A stretch of 64,000 nt of DNA from Silicimonas sp963779765 (GTDB lineage Bacteria; Pseudomonadota; Alphaproteobacteria; Rhodobacterales; Rhodobacteraceae): contig CAVZZP010000002.1 in assembly GCA_963779765.1 (NCBI GenBank), positions 310,001 to 374,000 of the forward strand, given 5' to 3'. The position numbers were made by a program, and so were the translations under genes. Under the pieces are notes generated by a model. That model was not told the DNA's origin. It ran no database searches and was given only the letters and a program-made list of their open reading frames with translations. This document shows, in pieces, positions 26,258-33,331 of the stretch. Numbering within the stretch: position 1 is the first letter of the stretch; every line of letters starts with the position of its first letter.

Positions 26258-26452
26258 TCAGCGGCTTGGCGGATCGCTGGCGGGAAAGGACTCGTCGGAC
26301 GTTTCGTCGACGATGTCCCAGTCCTGCGGGGGACTGCGCATCTGAGACGGTCCTGCGTCACGTACCGGCGGAGCAAACGGCGCGCTGGGCTTCTTTCGGA
26401 CCAAACGATGCAGCACGTCACCCGACCTCCTGAACAGCGCACGCAGGGCCAT
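26258..26452 (-). CDS. Small protein with DESFPASDPPS C-terminus
   Basis: This is a 64-residue protein. Its N-terminal half is basic, and its C-terminal tail reads DETSDESFPASDPPS. This tail motif recurs at the ends of many unrelated small proteins of alphaproteobacteria and is of unknown function. The ATG overlaps the stop of the preceding 90-residue gene (TGATG), so it is translationally coupled to it and is the last gene of the quinoprotein operon. The longer open frame extending to 26680 is the shadow of that gene. Confidence 0.6.
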   Translation of the reverse strand: MALRALFRRSGDVLHRLVRKKPSAPFAPPVRDAGPSQMRSPPQDWDIVDETSDESFPASDPPSR

Positions 26453-26724
26453 CACCCATCCTCCTCGCGGTGGACGAGCTTGTTGAACCGGCTGACGGAG
26501 CCTTCGTCCGTTTTCTCCTGATAGAGAAACGCAAGGTTGCGCTTCTCGAAGACCGAGAAGAATTCCTCCCACTCGATCTCTTCCAGCGAGTCCTCGGGCG
26601 GTTCGAAATCGATCCTCAGGATGCCGCCTTCGCCCGAATCCTTCACTCTGGCGGGATGGCCGTTTCTTTCCTCGGCCCAAGTGCGGATCGTATCGTGGTC
26701 GATGGTGGATGTTGCCTGGCTCAC
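26452..26724 (-). CDS. Conserved small acidic protein of unknown function
   Basis: This is a 90-residue soluble protein, starting MSQATSTIDHDTIRTWAEERNGHPARVK and continuing ILRIDFEPPEDSLEEIEWEEFF. Similar proteins turn up in alphaproteobacteria, sometimes mislabelled as glucan-branching enzyme, but there is no enzyme domain here. It starts 28 bases after the quinoprotein stop and overlaps the next gene by one base. It is therefore part of a three-gene minus-strand operon inside the stress island. A role in stress is inferred from context only. Confidence 0.65.
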   Translation of the reverse strand: MSQATSTIDHDTIRTWAEERNGHPARVKDSGEGGILRIDFEPPEDSLEEIEWEEFFSVFEKRNLAFLYQEKTDEGSVSRFNKLVHREEDG

Positions 26725-26752
26725 TTCGGGTCTCCTTCCTTTGGCGTTTGCG

Positions 26753-28972
26753 CTATGGCAGGGCGTAGGCGATGACGTAGTCGCCTACCCCGGTTTCCAT
26801 GAAGTGGTGACCCATCGCCGTGACCATCACGTACTGTTTGCCGTCGACCTCATAGGCGATGGGGTTTGCCTGACCGCCCGCGGGCAGGACGTCGGTCCAC
26901 AGCGTCTCGCCCGTCTCGATGTCGATGGCGCGGAACAGGTTGTCCGTGGCGGCAGCGATGAAGATCAGACCGCTCGCGGTCACCACCGATCCGCCGTTGT
27001 TGGGCGTGCCGATCTTGATGGGCAGCATGGACGGAATGCCCCAGGGCCCGTTTCGGCGCGCGGTGCCGATGGGCTCGTCCCACAGCGTCTCGCCCGTCGA
27101 AAGGTCGATGGCGCGAATGCCGCCATAGGGCGGTTCGGTGCAGGGCATGTCGGTCAACGCGCTGCGCCAGCCGGCATTGACCGAGATGGCATAGGGCGAG
27201 CCGGCCTGCGGCCCTGCGGGGTTGTCCGGCGCGCCCACCGTCTCGGGCGCCTCGGCGATGGTGGTGTATTCGTCGGACTCCATGGGATCGGGACGTTCGA
27301 TCAACTGGTTATAGTTAGGAATATCGTTGTAGTTCGCGATCAGGATCCCGCGTTCGGGATCAAGTGCCACCGATCCCCAGTCCGACCCACCATTGTAGCC
27401 GGGATATTGGATCCAGCGGGAATTGGCGGTCGGCGGCGTATAGAAGCCCTGATATTCGGCCTGCCGGTACTGGATGCGGCACCAGAGCTGGTCCAGCGGC
27501 GTGGCACCCCACATGTCGCGCTCTTCGAGCGGCGGCCTGCGCAACGTGTGCCATTCCGAGATCGGCTGCGTGTCGGAGATGTAGTCCGGCTCCACCTCGC
27601 CCTTCGGCAGGTCGGTCAACTCTCCCACGGGGGTCAGCGGCTCGCCTGTTTCGCGGTCGAGGATGTAGAGATCCCCCTGCTTGGAGGGGAGCAGGATCGC
27701 CGGGGTTCCTTCGTAGTCAAGCAGCGTCGGCTGACTTCCCAGGTCATAGTCCCAGACGTCGCGCCGGACGGTCTGGAAATGCCAGACCTCCTCGCCCGTG
27801 GTCGCGTCGAGCGCGACAAGCGAGGTGGCGAATTCGTTCTCGGCCTCCGACCGGTTGGAGCCATAGTAGTCCACCGACGAATTGCCCATCGGCAGATAGA
27901 CATGGCCCAGTTCTTCGTCCGCCACGGCGGTCGTCCACATGTTGGGCGTGCCGCGGGTATAGACCTCACCTTCGGGCGGGCCATCGCGGTTCTGCTCGGG
28001 CGCGCCCAGGTCCCAGGCCCAGGCGAGTTCTCCGGTGAGGACATCGTAGGCGCGCACGACGCCCGACGGAGCCTCCTCGGCCTGTCCGTCGAGGACTTGC
28101 GCGCCCGTCACGATGACGCCCCGCACGATGGCGGGTGGCGCGGTCACGGCGTACCAGCCGGGCACCCGCTCGCCGATGTCCTGCCAAAGATCGACCGTCC
28201 CGAACTCGCCGAAATCCTCGCAGGGGCGGCCGGTCTGCGCGTCGACCGCGATCAGCTTGGCGTCGAGCGTCGCCTCGATCACCCGCGCGGCGCAAGGAGA
28301 GTCCGGCGCGGCCTCGGGGTTGGCGTAGACCGATACGCCACGGCACGTAGCGCCATAGGGGATGGCGCTGTTCGGCACGCCGGGGTCGTAGCGCCAGTTT
28401 TCCTCGCCGGTGGCAGCATCGATCGAAATCAGGATGTTCATGGCCGAGCACATCAGCAGGTCGTCCCCGACCTTGAGCGGCGTCGTCTCGGGCGAATACT
28501 TACCGACCGCCTCTCCCTCGGGCATGTCACCTGTGCGATAGACGAAGGCCCGCTGCAGTTCTCCGACGTTTGCTGGCGTGATCTGGTCGAGCGTCGAGTA
28601 ACGCGTCGCAAGCGTGCCGCCCCCCCAGAGCGGCCAGTCTTCCCCCGCTTGTGCCGGAAAGTCGGGGGCCTGCGCCCTTTGACCCGGTGCGGCGGCGCCG
28701 TCGTCTTCGGGAGAGGCCTCCGTCGCCTCGAGGCCCGCCGCCGCTCGGCTCTCCTGCGGCTCTGCCGCTGGCAGGTCCTGAGGCTCTGCGACCGGTTCCG
28801 GCTCCGCAGCCGGTTCCGCCTCCGGCGACGGCTCTTCTGAAGGTGCGGCGCCTTCCACTTCAGCCGCCGGCTGATCCGGCACCGCGGGCTCTTGGGTAGT
28901 CTCTTGCGGATACGCAGGTTGCCCTGCGCAAATGACGCACAAAAGCAGTGGGGAGAGGCGCGCGAAGTTCAT
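26753..28972 (-). CDS. PQQ-dependent quinoprotein dehydrogenase, glucose/quinate class, lacking membrane anchor
   Basis: This is a 739-residue secreted quinoprotein. A signal peptide (MNFARLSPLLLCVICAG, cleavage near A-Y-P-Q) is followed by a Pro/Glu/Ala-rich linker at about 25-95, then an eight-bladed propeller beginning EDWPLWGGGTLATRYS. Glucose-dehydrogenase-type stretches include ANVGELQRAFVYRTGD, CSAMNILISIDAATGEENW, ARVIEATLDAKLIAVD and the late SGLIFIAAATDNLFRAID. E. coli Gcd (about 796 residues) carries five membrane helices in place of the linker; here those helices are a separate protein at 25075-25482. It would oxidise aldoses or polyols in the periplasm and needs PQQ; no pqq genes are in the window. 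GGAGACC precedes the ATG. Confidence 0.85.
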   Translation of the reverse strand: MNFARLSPLLLCVICAGQPAYPQETTQEPAVPDQPAAEVEGAAPSEEPSPEAEPAAEPEPVAEPQDLPAAEPQESRAAAGLEATEASPEDDGAAAPGQRAQAPDFPAQAGEDWPLWGGGTLATRYSTLDQITPANVGELQRAFVYRTGDMPEGEAVGKYSPETTPLKVGDDLLMCSAMNILISIDAATGEENWRYDPGVPNSAIPYGATCRGVSVYANPEAAPDSPCAARVIEATLDAKLIAVDAQTGRPCEDFGEFGTVDLWQDIGERVPGWYAVTAPPAIVRGVIVTGAQVLDGQAEEAPSGVVRAYDVLTGELAWAWDLGAPEQNRDGPPEGEVYTRGTPNMWTTAVADEELGHVYLPMGNSSVDYYGSNRSEAENEFATSLVALDATTGEEVWHFQTVRRDVWDYDLGSQPTLLDYEGTPAILLPSKQGDLYILDRETGEPLTPVGELTDLPKGEVEPDYISDTQPISEWHTLRRPPLEERDMWGATPLDQLWCRIQYRQAEYQGFYTPPTANSRWIQYPGYNGGSDWGSVALDPERGILIANYNDIPNYNQLIERPDPMESDEYTTIAEAPETVGAPDNPAGPQAGSPYAISVNAGWRSALTDMPCTEPPYGGIRAIDLSTGETLWDEPIGTARRNGPWGIPSMLPIKIGTPNNGGSVVTASGLIFIAAATDNLFRAIDIETGETLWTDVLPAGGQANPIAYEVDGKQYVMVTAMGHHFMETGVGDYVIAYALP

Positions 28973-29049
28973 TTTTGGTCTCCTTCTCGGTCGTAGGGCA
29001 GCGATCCACCCCGCCGTCTCGGCAAGGCGAACGTTGCTGGCAAGACAGA

Positions 29050-29577
29050 TCAGACGGTCCTGATCCTCAGGTTGTTCTGCACGTGAGCGACGCCCGAGAC
29101 GTCCTCGGCGCAGTCCTCGGCGCGACGCTTCTCAAGACGAGAGGCGACTTCACCGTCGAGAGAGACTTCGCGCTCGCTCACCGAAACCCGGATATCCGTG
29201 GCGTCGAGGTCGGGGTCGTCCGTCAGACGCTCATTCACGTCCTCGAGGATACGTTCGTCGGACCTGGTATAATCGCGCGGTCCGCGTCCGCGATGGTCAT
29301 CCTGGCGGCGCGCCTGCGCGGCATCGTCGCCGAACCAGGACGAGACCTCGTCCGCCGCGCGGTCCCACATGCTGCGGTCGCCGCCGTCGCCCTGCCAGCC
29401 GGAGGAATAGGAGTCCTGCCGATAGGACGCGTCCCGATCTTCGCGGTACGTGCCGGGATGCACCCCCGAGTGGGGGCCGGCGACAGCACCGGGACTGTAC
29501 GAGGACCGATCGCCGAAGGGCCGGCCATAGTTCTGGCGCGTGACGCGCCGCGGGTCATTTCGATAATCTTGTGCCAT
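29050..29577 (-). CDS. BON-domain protein, shorter paralogue
   Basis: This is a 175-residue protein. A hydrophilic Tyr/Arg/Asp-rich N-terminal half is followed by a BON domain. From HRGRGPRDYTRSDERI to the end it is nearly the same as the C-terminal part of the 306-residue BON protein at 22880-23800 (HRGRGPKDYKRSDDRI), including EKRRAEDCAE and HVQNNLR. Its own N-terminal region is short and lacks most of the Gly repeats. No EcfG-type promoter is seen directly ahead. It may be read from the DUF892 gene upstream on the same strand, past the hairpin at 29606-29637. Confidence 0.72.
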   Translation of the reverse strand: MAQDYRNDPRRVTRQNYGRPFGDRSSYSPGAVAGPHSGVHPGTYREDRDASYRQDSYSSGWQGDGGDRSMWDRAADEVSSWFGDDAAQARRQDDHRGRGPRDYTRSDERILEDVNERLTDDPDLDATDIRVSVSEREVSLDGEVASRLEKRRAEDCAEDVSGVAHVQNNLRIRTV

Positions 29578-29605
29578 TGGCTGCCTTTCTGTGAATGGCT
29601 TTGCT

Positions 29606-29637
29606 CTCGCCGCCCTCCGTTGGCGAAGGGCGGCGAG
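29606..29637 (-). terminator. Hairpin after the DUF892 gene
   Basis: CTCGCCGCCCT and its perfect complement AGGGCGGCGAG form an 11-bp stem with a 10-base loop. It lies between the DUF892 stop (29679) and the BON start (29577), both on the minus strand. No T-run follows, so it may attenuate rather than end transcription. Confidence 0.55.
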
Positions 29638-29678
29638 TTGACCTGACCGGCGGGGCTGGGGAGGACAGATCCGGCCGG

Positions 29679-30179
29679 TCAGGCTGCCCGATTGAGGCGC
29701 TCCTCGGAGAGCCGCGTCAGTTTCTCATCAGCCGCTTCCTCTTCGGCGATCGTCTGCCGGAGGAGATCGGCGCAGTCATCTCTGCCCAGTTCGCGGGACC
29801 AGGCGATGAGGGTGCCGTATCGCGTGATTTCATAGTGCTCGACAGCCTGCGCGGCGGCCGCCAGAGCAGCGTTCAGGACGTTTTCGTCGGACACGTCGCT
29901 TGCGATGTCTTCGGCCTCTTCGATGATTCCGTCGATGGCGGGGCAGTTCACCCCCTTGGCTTCCGCACCGATCATCTGGAACACTTGTTCGAGCCGCCGC
30001 ACATGCCCGTGCGTCTCCTCGAGGTGTGATGAGAAGGCGCTCTTCAGCCTCTCGTCGCTCGCCTTTTCGATCATCTTAGGCAGAGCATTCTCGATCTGCT
30101 TCTCGGCATAGTAGACGTCGCGCAGAGTGTGCAGGTACAGATCTTCCATCGATTTGATGTCGCTGGAGAAAATCGCCAT
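29679..30179 (-). CDS. DUF892/YciE-like ferritin-superfamily protein
   Basis: This is a 166-residue all-helical protein, starting MAIFSSDIKSMEDLYLHTLRDVYYAEKQI. That opening is the signature of DUF892 (YciE/YciF). Ferritin-like metal-site residues are visible as Glu in Y-Y-A-E-K-Q, E-E-T-H-G-H, the pair A-V-E-H-Y-E-I and E-E-E-A-A. Family members are induced by osmotic and oxidative stress and have a di-metal four-helix bundle; the activity is not settled. The ATG at 30179 with GAGGAG upstream is preferred over the longer frame to 30242. An EcfG-type promoter lies at 30241-30265. Confidence 0.85.
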   Translation of the reverse strand: MAIFSSDIKSMEDLYLHTLRDVYYAEKQIENALPKMIEKASDERLKSAFSSHLEETHGHVRRLEQVFQMIGAEAKGVNCPAIDGIIEEAEDIASDVSDENVLNAALAAAAQAVEHYEITRYGTLIAWSRELGRDDCADLLRQTIAEEEAADEKLTRLSEERLNRAA

Positions 30180-30240
30180 TTGGAGGCTCCTCTTCTTAGG
30201 GAACCAACCCCACGCCGGGGCGGCTTTCGTGATCCCCAGC

Positions 30241-30265
30241 AACAGTTGCCCGGTGCGATTGTTCC
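30241..30265 (-). promoter_or_regulatory. EcfG-type promoter ahead of the DUF892 gene
   Basis: Minus-strand GGAAC (30265-30261), a 16-base spacer and TGTT (30244-30241) lie 62 bases before the DUF892 start codon. Confidence 0.65.
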
Positions 30266-30420
30266 TGACGATGTCGGGACATGCAGCTTCAGCGCAAGAC
30301 GCCGGCTGTTTCTGCGGAGACCAGCGAGAAATTCATTGATCCAGACCGGACACTGCGAAGTAGACTTCGGGACGTAAAGGTAACGGGCCGGACACGGCCG
30401 CAGGTCAGCAAGGAACGAGA

Positions 30421-30582
30421 ATGAAGGGGCAGTCCACCACGATCGCCGACGAGACCGCGATGAAGCGGGAGCTGGAAGAGCAACTTCGGAGGATCGAGTC
30501 CGAGGATGTCCCCGAGCGCCTTCTCGAGCTTGCGCGGCAGCTCCAGGATCAGCTTCGGAAACGCGGCGCCGTCGAGGGCTGA
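30421..30582 (+). CDS. nepR: NepR-like anti-sigma factor (53 residues)
   Basis: This short gene starts at ATG 30421 after AAGGAACG and stops at 30582. The product is a 53-residue amphipathic, charged protein. Its central segment LRRIESEDVPERLLELARQLQ matches the pattern of NepR anti-sigma factors, where a V-P-(D/E)-R-(F/L)-L-x-L-x-x-x-L core forms the sigma-binding helices. NepR holds EcfG inactive until phosphorylated PhyR removes it. The gene lies 157 bases ahead of the EcfG-type sigma gene on the same strand, the classic arrangement. PhyR is not in this window. Confidence 0.75.
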   Translation: MKGQSTTIADETAMKRELEEQLRRIESEDVPERLLELARQLQDQLRKRGAVEG

Positions 30583-30663
30583 TCGGCCCCGGGATGCCTC
30601 CGTCCGCCGAACCCGGGCGTCCCCCACGACGCAAGGGCGGGCGAGCCAGCGCGTAAAGGGCAA

Positions 30664-30688
30664 GGAACACTTGGCAGGGGGTCACGTT
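30664..30688 (+). promoter_or_regulatory. EcfG-type promoter ahead of the sigma gene itself
   Basis: GGAAC (30664-30668), a 16-base spacer and CGTT (30685-30688) form the best match to the consensus in the window. The ecfG start codon is 52 bases downstream, and the site lies between nepR and ecfG. It would let the sigma factor amplify its own synthesis separately from nepR. Confidence 0.75.
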
Positions 30689-30739
30689 GTCCCGACGCGT
30701 CCGCAGCGCATACGTGTAAGCCAAGTCCGGGGGGGCGAC

Positions 30740-31252
30740 ATGCTGGTTCAGTCCGAGAAAGACGAGACCTTCGACGACATCATCAGCTTCATTCCCGCCC
30801 TCAGAGCCTACGCCTGGTCTCTGACCCGCAAGCAGCAGGAGGTCGACGACCTCGTGCAGGAAACCCTCACCAAGGCCATCGCCAAGGTCGAGCGCTTCAC
30901 CAGGGGCACCAACCTGCGCGCCTGGCTGATGACCATCATGCGCAACACCTTCTACAACGAGATCGTCAAGCGGAACCGCGAGCGGCCCGGCGGGAAGGAC
31001 TGCGTCTCCGACATCCCGGTCTCGGCCGGGGCACAGGAGTGGTCCTACTACGGCAACGAGATCATGAAGGTCGTGCGGCAACTCCCCGACTGCTATCGCG
31101 AAACCCTGATCCTCGTCGTCATGCTCGGCGAAAGCTACGAAACCACGGCACAGATTTGCGGCGTCGAGATCGGCACCGTCAAAAGCCGCGTCAACCGCGC
31201 GCGTCGCATGATCCTCGAGGAGCTGGGCGAAGAAGAGTTCACCCGCCTGTGA
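30740..31252 (+). CDS. ecfG: EcfG-type general stress sigma factor
   Basis: This is a 170-residue ECF sigma factor of the alphaproteobacterial EcfG (ECF15) group. Region 2 reads LRAYAWSLTRKQQEVDDLVQETLTKAIAKVERF, then GTNLRAWLMTIMRNTFYNEI. Region 4 reads LPDCYRETLILVVMLGESYETTAQICGVEIGTVKSRVNRARRML-like (RARRMI). Paired with NepR just upstream, it should direct RNA polymerase to GGAAC-N16-GTT promoters, seven of which occur here including its own. The frame is open to 30506, but the ATG at 30740 gives the normal N-terminus. Confidence 0.9.
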   Translation: MLVQSEKDETFDDIISFIPALRAYAWSLTRKQQEVDDLVQETLTKAIAKVERFTRGTNLRAWLMTIMRNTFYNEIVKRNRERPGGKDCVSDIPVSAGAQEWSYYGNEIMKVVRQLPDCYRETLILVVMLGESYETTAQICGVEIGTVKSRVNRARRMILEELGEEEFTRL

Positions 31253-31540
31253 GGCAACTCATATGCCACAGACGACGTGGGGGCTTAGTGCGAGGGAAGC
31301 GACGCATCTCCCTAAGTTCTCATTAAGGTATCCAGCCACCTTTCGCATCAAATGCGATGGTTCAGCTGGGCGGGACAACAGGAGAGTTTGCGTCCAAGAG
31401 ACGGATCCTTTTAGATCGTTTGCCTCCGACGTGTAGCAGGCAAAGAAGCGAACGTTCACGGCACGACGCCTGGAGTAGCGCTCTGCGGACTTTCCAGACG
31501 TCTCATGCAGGTATTCGAAGGAACGTGCTTCCTCGTTGCC

Positions 31541-32005
31541 TCACACGGTTTCGGCCAGCTTCGCCAGCTGATCGATAGTTGTTCCCCAGCCTTCCTCGAA
31601 ACCCATTTCCTCATGCTTTCGGCTGTCTTCAGGGTTCTTGTGCAAAGCACGGGCGACATACCGCGTTCCACCGGCTTCGTCCGCCATCGTTATAATCGAG
31701 GTCAGGGTGAGCCAGGGTTCGACAGGCTCCCATCCTTCCTTGAGAGCCGTCGTGAAGACGATCCGTTCCTGCGGAGCAATATCCAAAAAACACCCTTCGA
31801 GGTGAGGTTCAAACTCTCCGCCCTCCTCTTTCATCAAGGTCACGAAACCTCCGCCGGGTTTAAGGTCCATCTTTTCCACCCGACATTCGATCGGGGCGGG
31901 AATCCACCATCGCCTGAATTTCTCTGGATTTGCCCATGCTTGCCAGACTGCCGCGCGCGGCGCCTTGATCAACCTGGTCACTGACAGTTCATTCGTTGCC
32001 GTCAT
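31541..32005 (-). CDS. SRPBCC/AHSA1-domain protein
   Basis: This is a 154-residue START-like protein of the Aha1-C (AHSA1) family. It starts NELSVTRLIKAPRAAVWQAWANPEKFRRWW, the typical first strand-helix with the W-W ending. The later ERIVFTTALKEGWEP and HEEMGFEEGWGTTIDQL are also characteristic. These single-domain proteins bind small hydrophobic ligands; their partners are mostly unknown. It overlaps the ArsR-family gene by 17 bases and is coupled to it, a very common ArsR-SRPBCC pair in bacteria. Confidence 0.85.
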   Translation of the reverse strand: MTATNELSVTRLIKAPRAAVWQAWANPEKFRRWWIPAPIECRVEKMDLKPGGGFVTLMKEEGGEFEPHLEGCFLDIAPQERIVFTTALKEGWEPVEPWLTLTSIITMADEAGGTRYVARALHKNPEDSRKHEEMGFEEGWGTTIDQLAKLAETV

Positions 32006-32345
32006 TTTTGGGCTCCGATGCTTGTTCTTTTTCTACAAGTTCAGCAAGTCGGTCCGTCCGCCCTTCCCAGACCAGACGTTGTTCGCTCAACCAATTTTCG
32101 GCCGCGGCCAACAGCGCAGGGTTCAGACGACAGGTTCGCACCCGCCCGACTTTTTCCGAGTTGATCAGCCCGCCGGCTTCCAGCACGTTGACGTGCTTGA
32201 GAAAAGACGGGAGGCCCATATCAAACGGTGCCGCGAGATCTTTTACTGAAGCCGGCCCTTCGATCAGGCGAGCGATGACGGCGCGGCGTGTCGGGTCGGC
32301 GAGGGCATGAAATGCCGTGCCAAGCCCTGACTGATAGTTTTCCAT
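31989..32345 (-). CDS. ArsR-family regulator
   Basis: This is a 118-residue winged-helix regulator, with HALADPTRRAVIARLIEGPASVKDLAAPFDMGLPSFLKHVNVLEAGGLI covering the HTH. No Cys cluster typical of arsenic or cadmium sensing is present, so it belongs to the non-metal branch often paired with SRPBCC proteins. Its ATG (32345) sits inside a 24-base near-perfect palindrome at 32334-32357, which suggests tight self-repression and possibly a leaderless transcript. It is the first gene of a two-gene operon. Confidence 0.85.
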   Translation of the reverse strand: MENYQSGLGTAFHALADPTRRAVIARLIEGPASVKDLAAPFDMGLPSFLKHVNVLEAGGLINSEKVGRVRTCRLNPALLAAAENWLSEQRLVWEGRTDRLAELVEKEQASEPKNDGNE

Positions 32346-32357
32346 ATGGGAAACTAT
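32334..32357. promoter_or_regulatory. Palindromic operator overlapping the ArsR-gene start codon
   Basis: The arms ATAGTTT and AAACTAT flank a central CCATATGG, giving a 24-base palindrome with a single mismatched pair (positions 8 and 17). The start codon of the ArsR-family gene is the ATG inside CCATATGG. Autorepression by the encoded regulator is inferred. Confidence 0.65.
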
Positions 32358-32727
32358 AACAAAGATTTGCCGCTTGGCTAACTATTTCTATTGCTGCAGG
32401 TTCGTTACACTGCAGCGCGTCTGCTGCCTTGGGCTCATAGCGGACCCTCGCTACGTAGCCTCTGGAGGACGCTTCTGTCCGGACTTACGCCGAGGCAGAG
32501 GGGAGGCGCCGGATCAAGCCCCTGACATTCGATACCTGCCCGCTCCCCGCCGAGGTGAGGATTCCGCGTTCAGCTATGCCGCGATCGTGCTCAGGGTCAT
32601 CGTGCCCTGCGCCCGGAGGGCCTCGAGCACCCGATGAAATCGCGCGGCAAATTCGTCAGTCTCGTAGAGGCGAGTCGCTTCTACGAGCGGCGCGGCACTC
32701 GCTGCCCCAATCTTAGTTAGGGAGAGG
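32358..32727. other. Interval without a supported gene
   Basis: An open frame exists near 32374-32637 (+), but it lacks a ribosome site and any recognisable domain and has the composition of intergenic DNA. I see no other structure here. Confidence 0.4.
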
Positions 32728-32832
32728 TCAGTCCTTGTTCTTCTTCAGCGTTCGCGAGACGACGAGATAAAGCACGGCGACGCCGCACAGGAAGGCTGCG
32801 ATCGCGATCGGGTTGGTCAGCAGGGCATCCAT
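32728..32832 (-). CDS. 34-residue single-helix membrane protein
   Basis: This short gene starts at ATG 32832 with TTTGGAG eight bases ahead and stops at 32728. The product begins MDALLTNP, has one membrane helix (IAIAAFLCGVAVLYLVV) and ends in a basic tail SRTLKKNKD. That layout, a short outside N-terminus and a Lys-rich inside C-terminus, is typical of real small membrane proteins. The good ribosome site argues against chance. It is downstream of the receiver gene on the same strand, with 104 bases between. The function is unknown. Confidence 0.55.
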   Translation of the reverse strand: MDALLTNPIAIAAFLCGVAVLYLVVSRTLKKNKD

Positions 32833-32936
32833 CTACAGTTCTCCAAACTCAGGTGAGATGCTTCATCGCATAGGGCTCCAACATGGCTAGAGTGTGGCGG
32901 CCTTTGGTGACCCGGGTTTCCGTTGGGGGAACTGCT

Positions 32937-33326
32937 TTACCGGATGGCTGCGGAACGCAGCAGGTCGGCAAGCAGTGTCCGAAGCTCGGTCTCGTCGACA
33001 GGCTTCCGGAGCACCGGAGCCTCTCTCAGAACTCCGGCTAGGTGATGCCGCTGGTATGCGGTCAGCAGCAGAAAGGGTGTCCCCCTTTCGCGCAGGACTT
33101 GTGCGACCGGCTCGGACGTTTCACCGCTCAATTGAACGTCCAGGATTGCAGCGTCCGGCGGCATATCTTCGATCAGCTCCAGAGCCGCTGCGGTTGTCGC
33201 GACCGGACCAATCACGGAGCAGCGCCACCTTTGCAAGAGGTCCTGAAGGTCCAGCGCGATCAACCATTCGTCTTCTAGGATGAGGATGCGTCGATCCACG
33301 AGATGGTCGTCGAGTGAGTGGGACAT
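32937..33326 (-). CDS. Stand-alone response-regulator receiver domain
   Basis: This is a 129-residue CheY-like receiver with no output domain. The acidic pair is in LILEDEWLIALDL, the phospho-acceptor Asp in AAILDVQLSG, the Thr in LLLTAYQ and the Lys in VLRKPVD. It follows the HWE kinase by 5 bases and is surely its partner. Single receivers beside HWE kinases in alphaproteobacteria can serve as phosphate sinks or relays to PhyR-type regulators. A link to the nepR-ecfG pair 2 kb away is possible but unproved. Confidence 0.88.
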   Translation of the reverse strand: MSHSLDDHLVDRRILILEDEWLIALDLQDLLQRWRCSVIGPVATTAAALELIEDMPPDAAILDVQLSGETSEPVAQVLRERGTPFLLLTAYQRHHLAGVLREAPVLRKPVDETELRTLLADLLRSAAIR

Positions 33327-33331
33327 GATCG

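Noticed and set aside
26537..28840. A 767-codon open frame on the plus strand
   Set aside because: It is the antisense of the PQQ quinoprotein gene; it has no domain, signal or ribosome site.
32374..32637. Open frame of 87 codons
   Set aside because: No ribosome site, no recognisable domain and odd composition; treated as intergenic.
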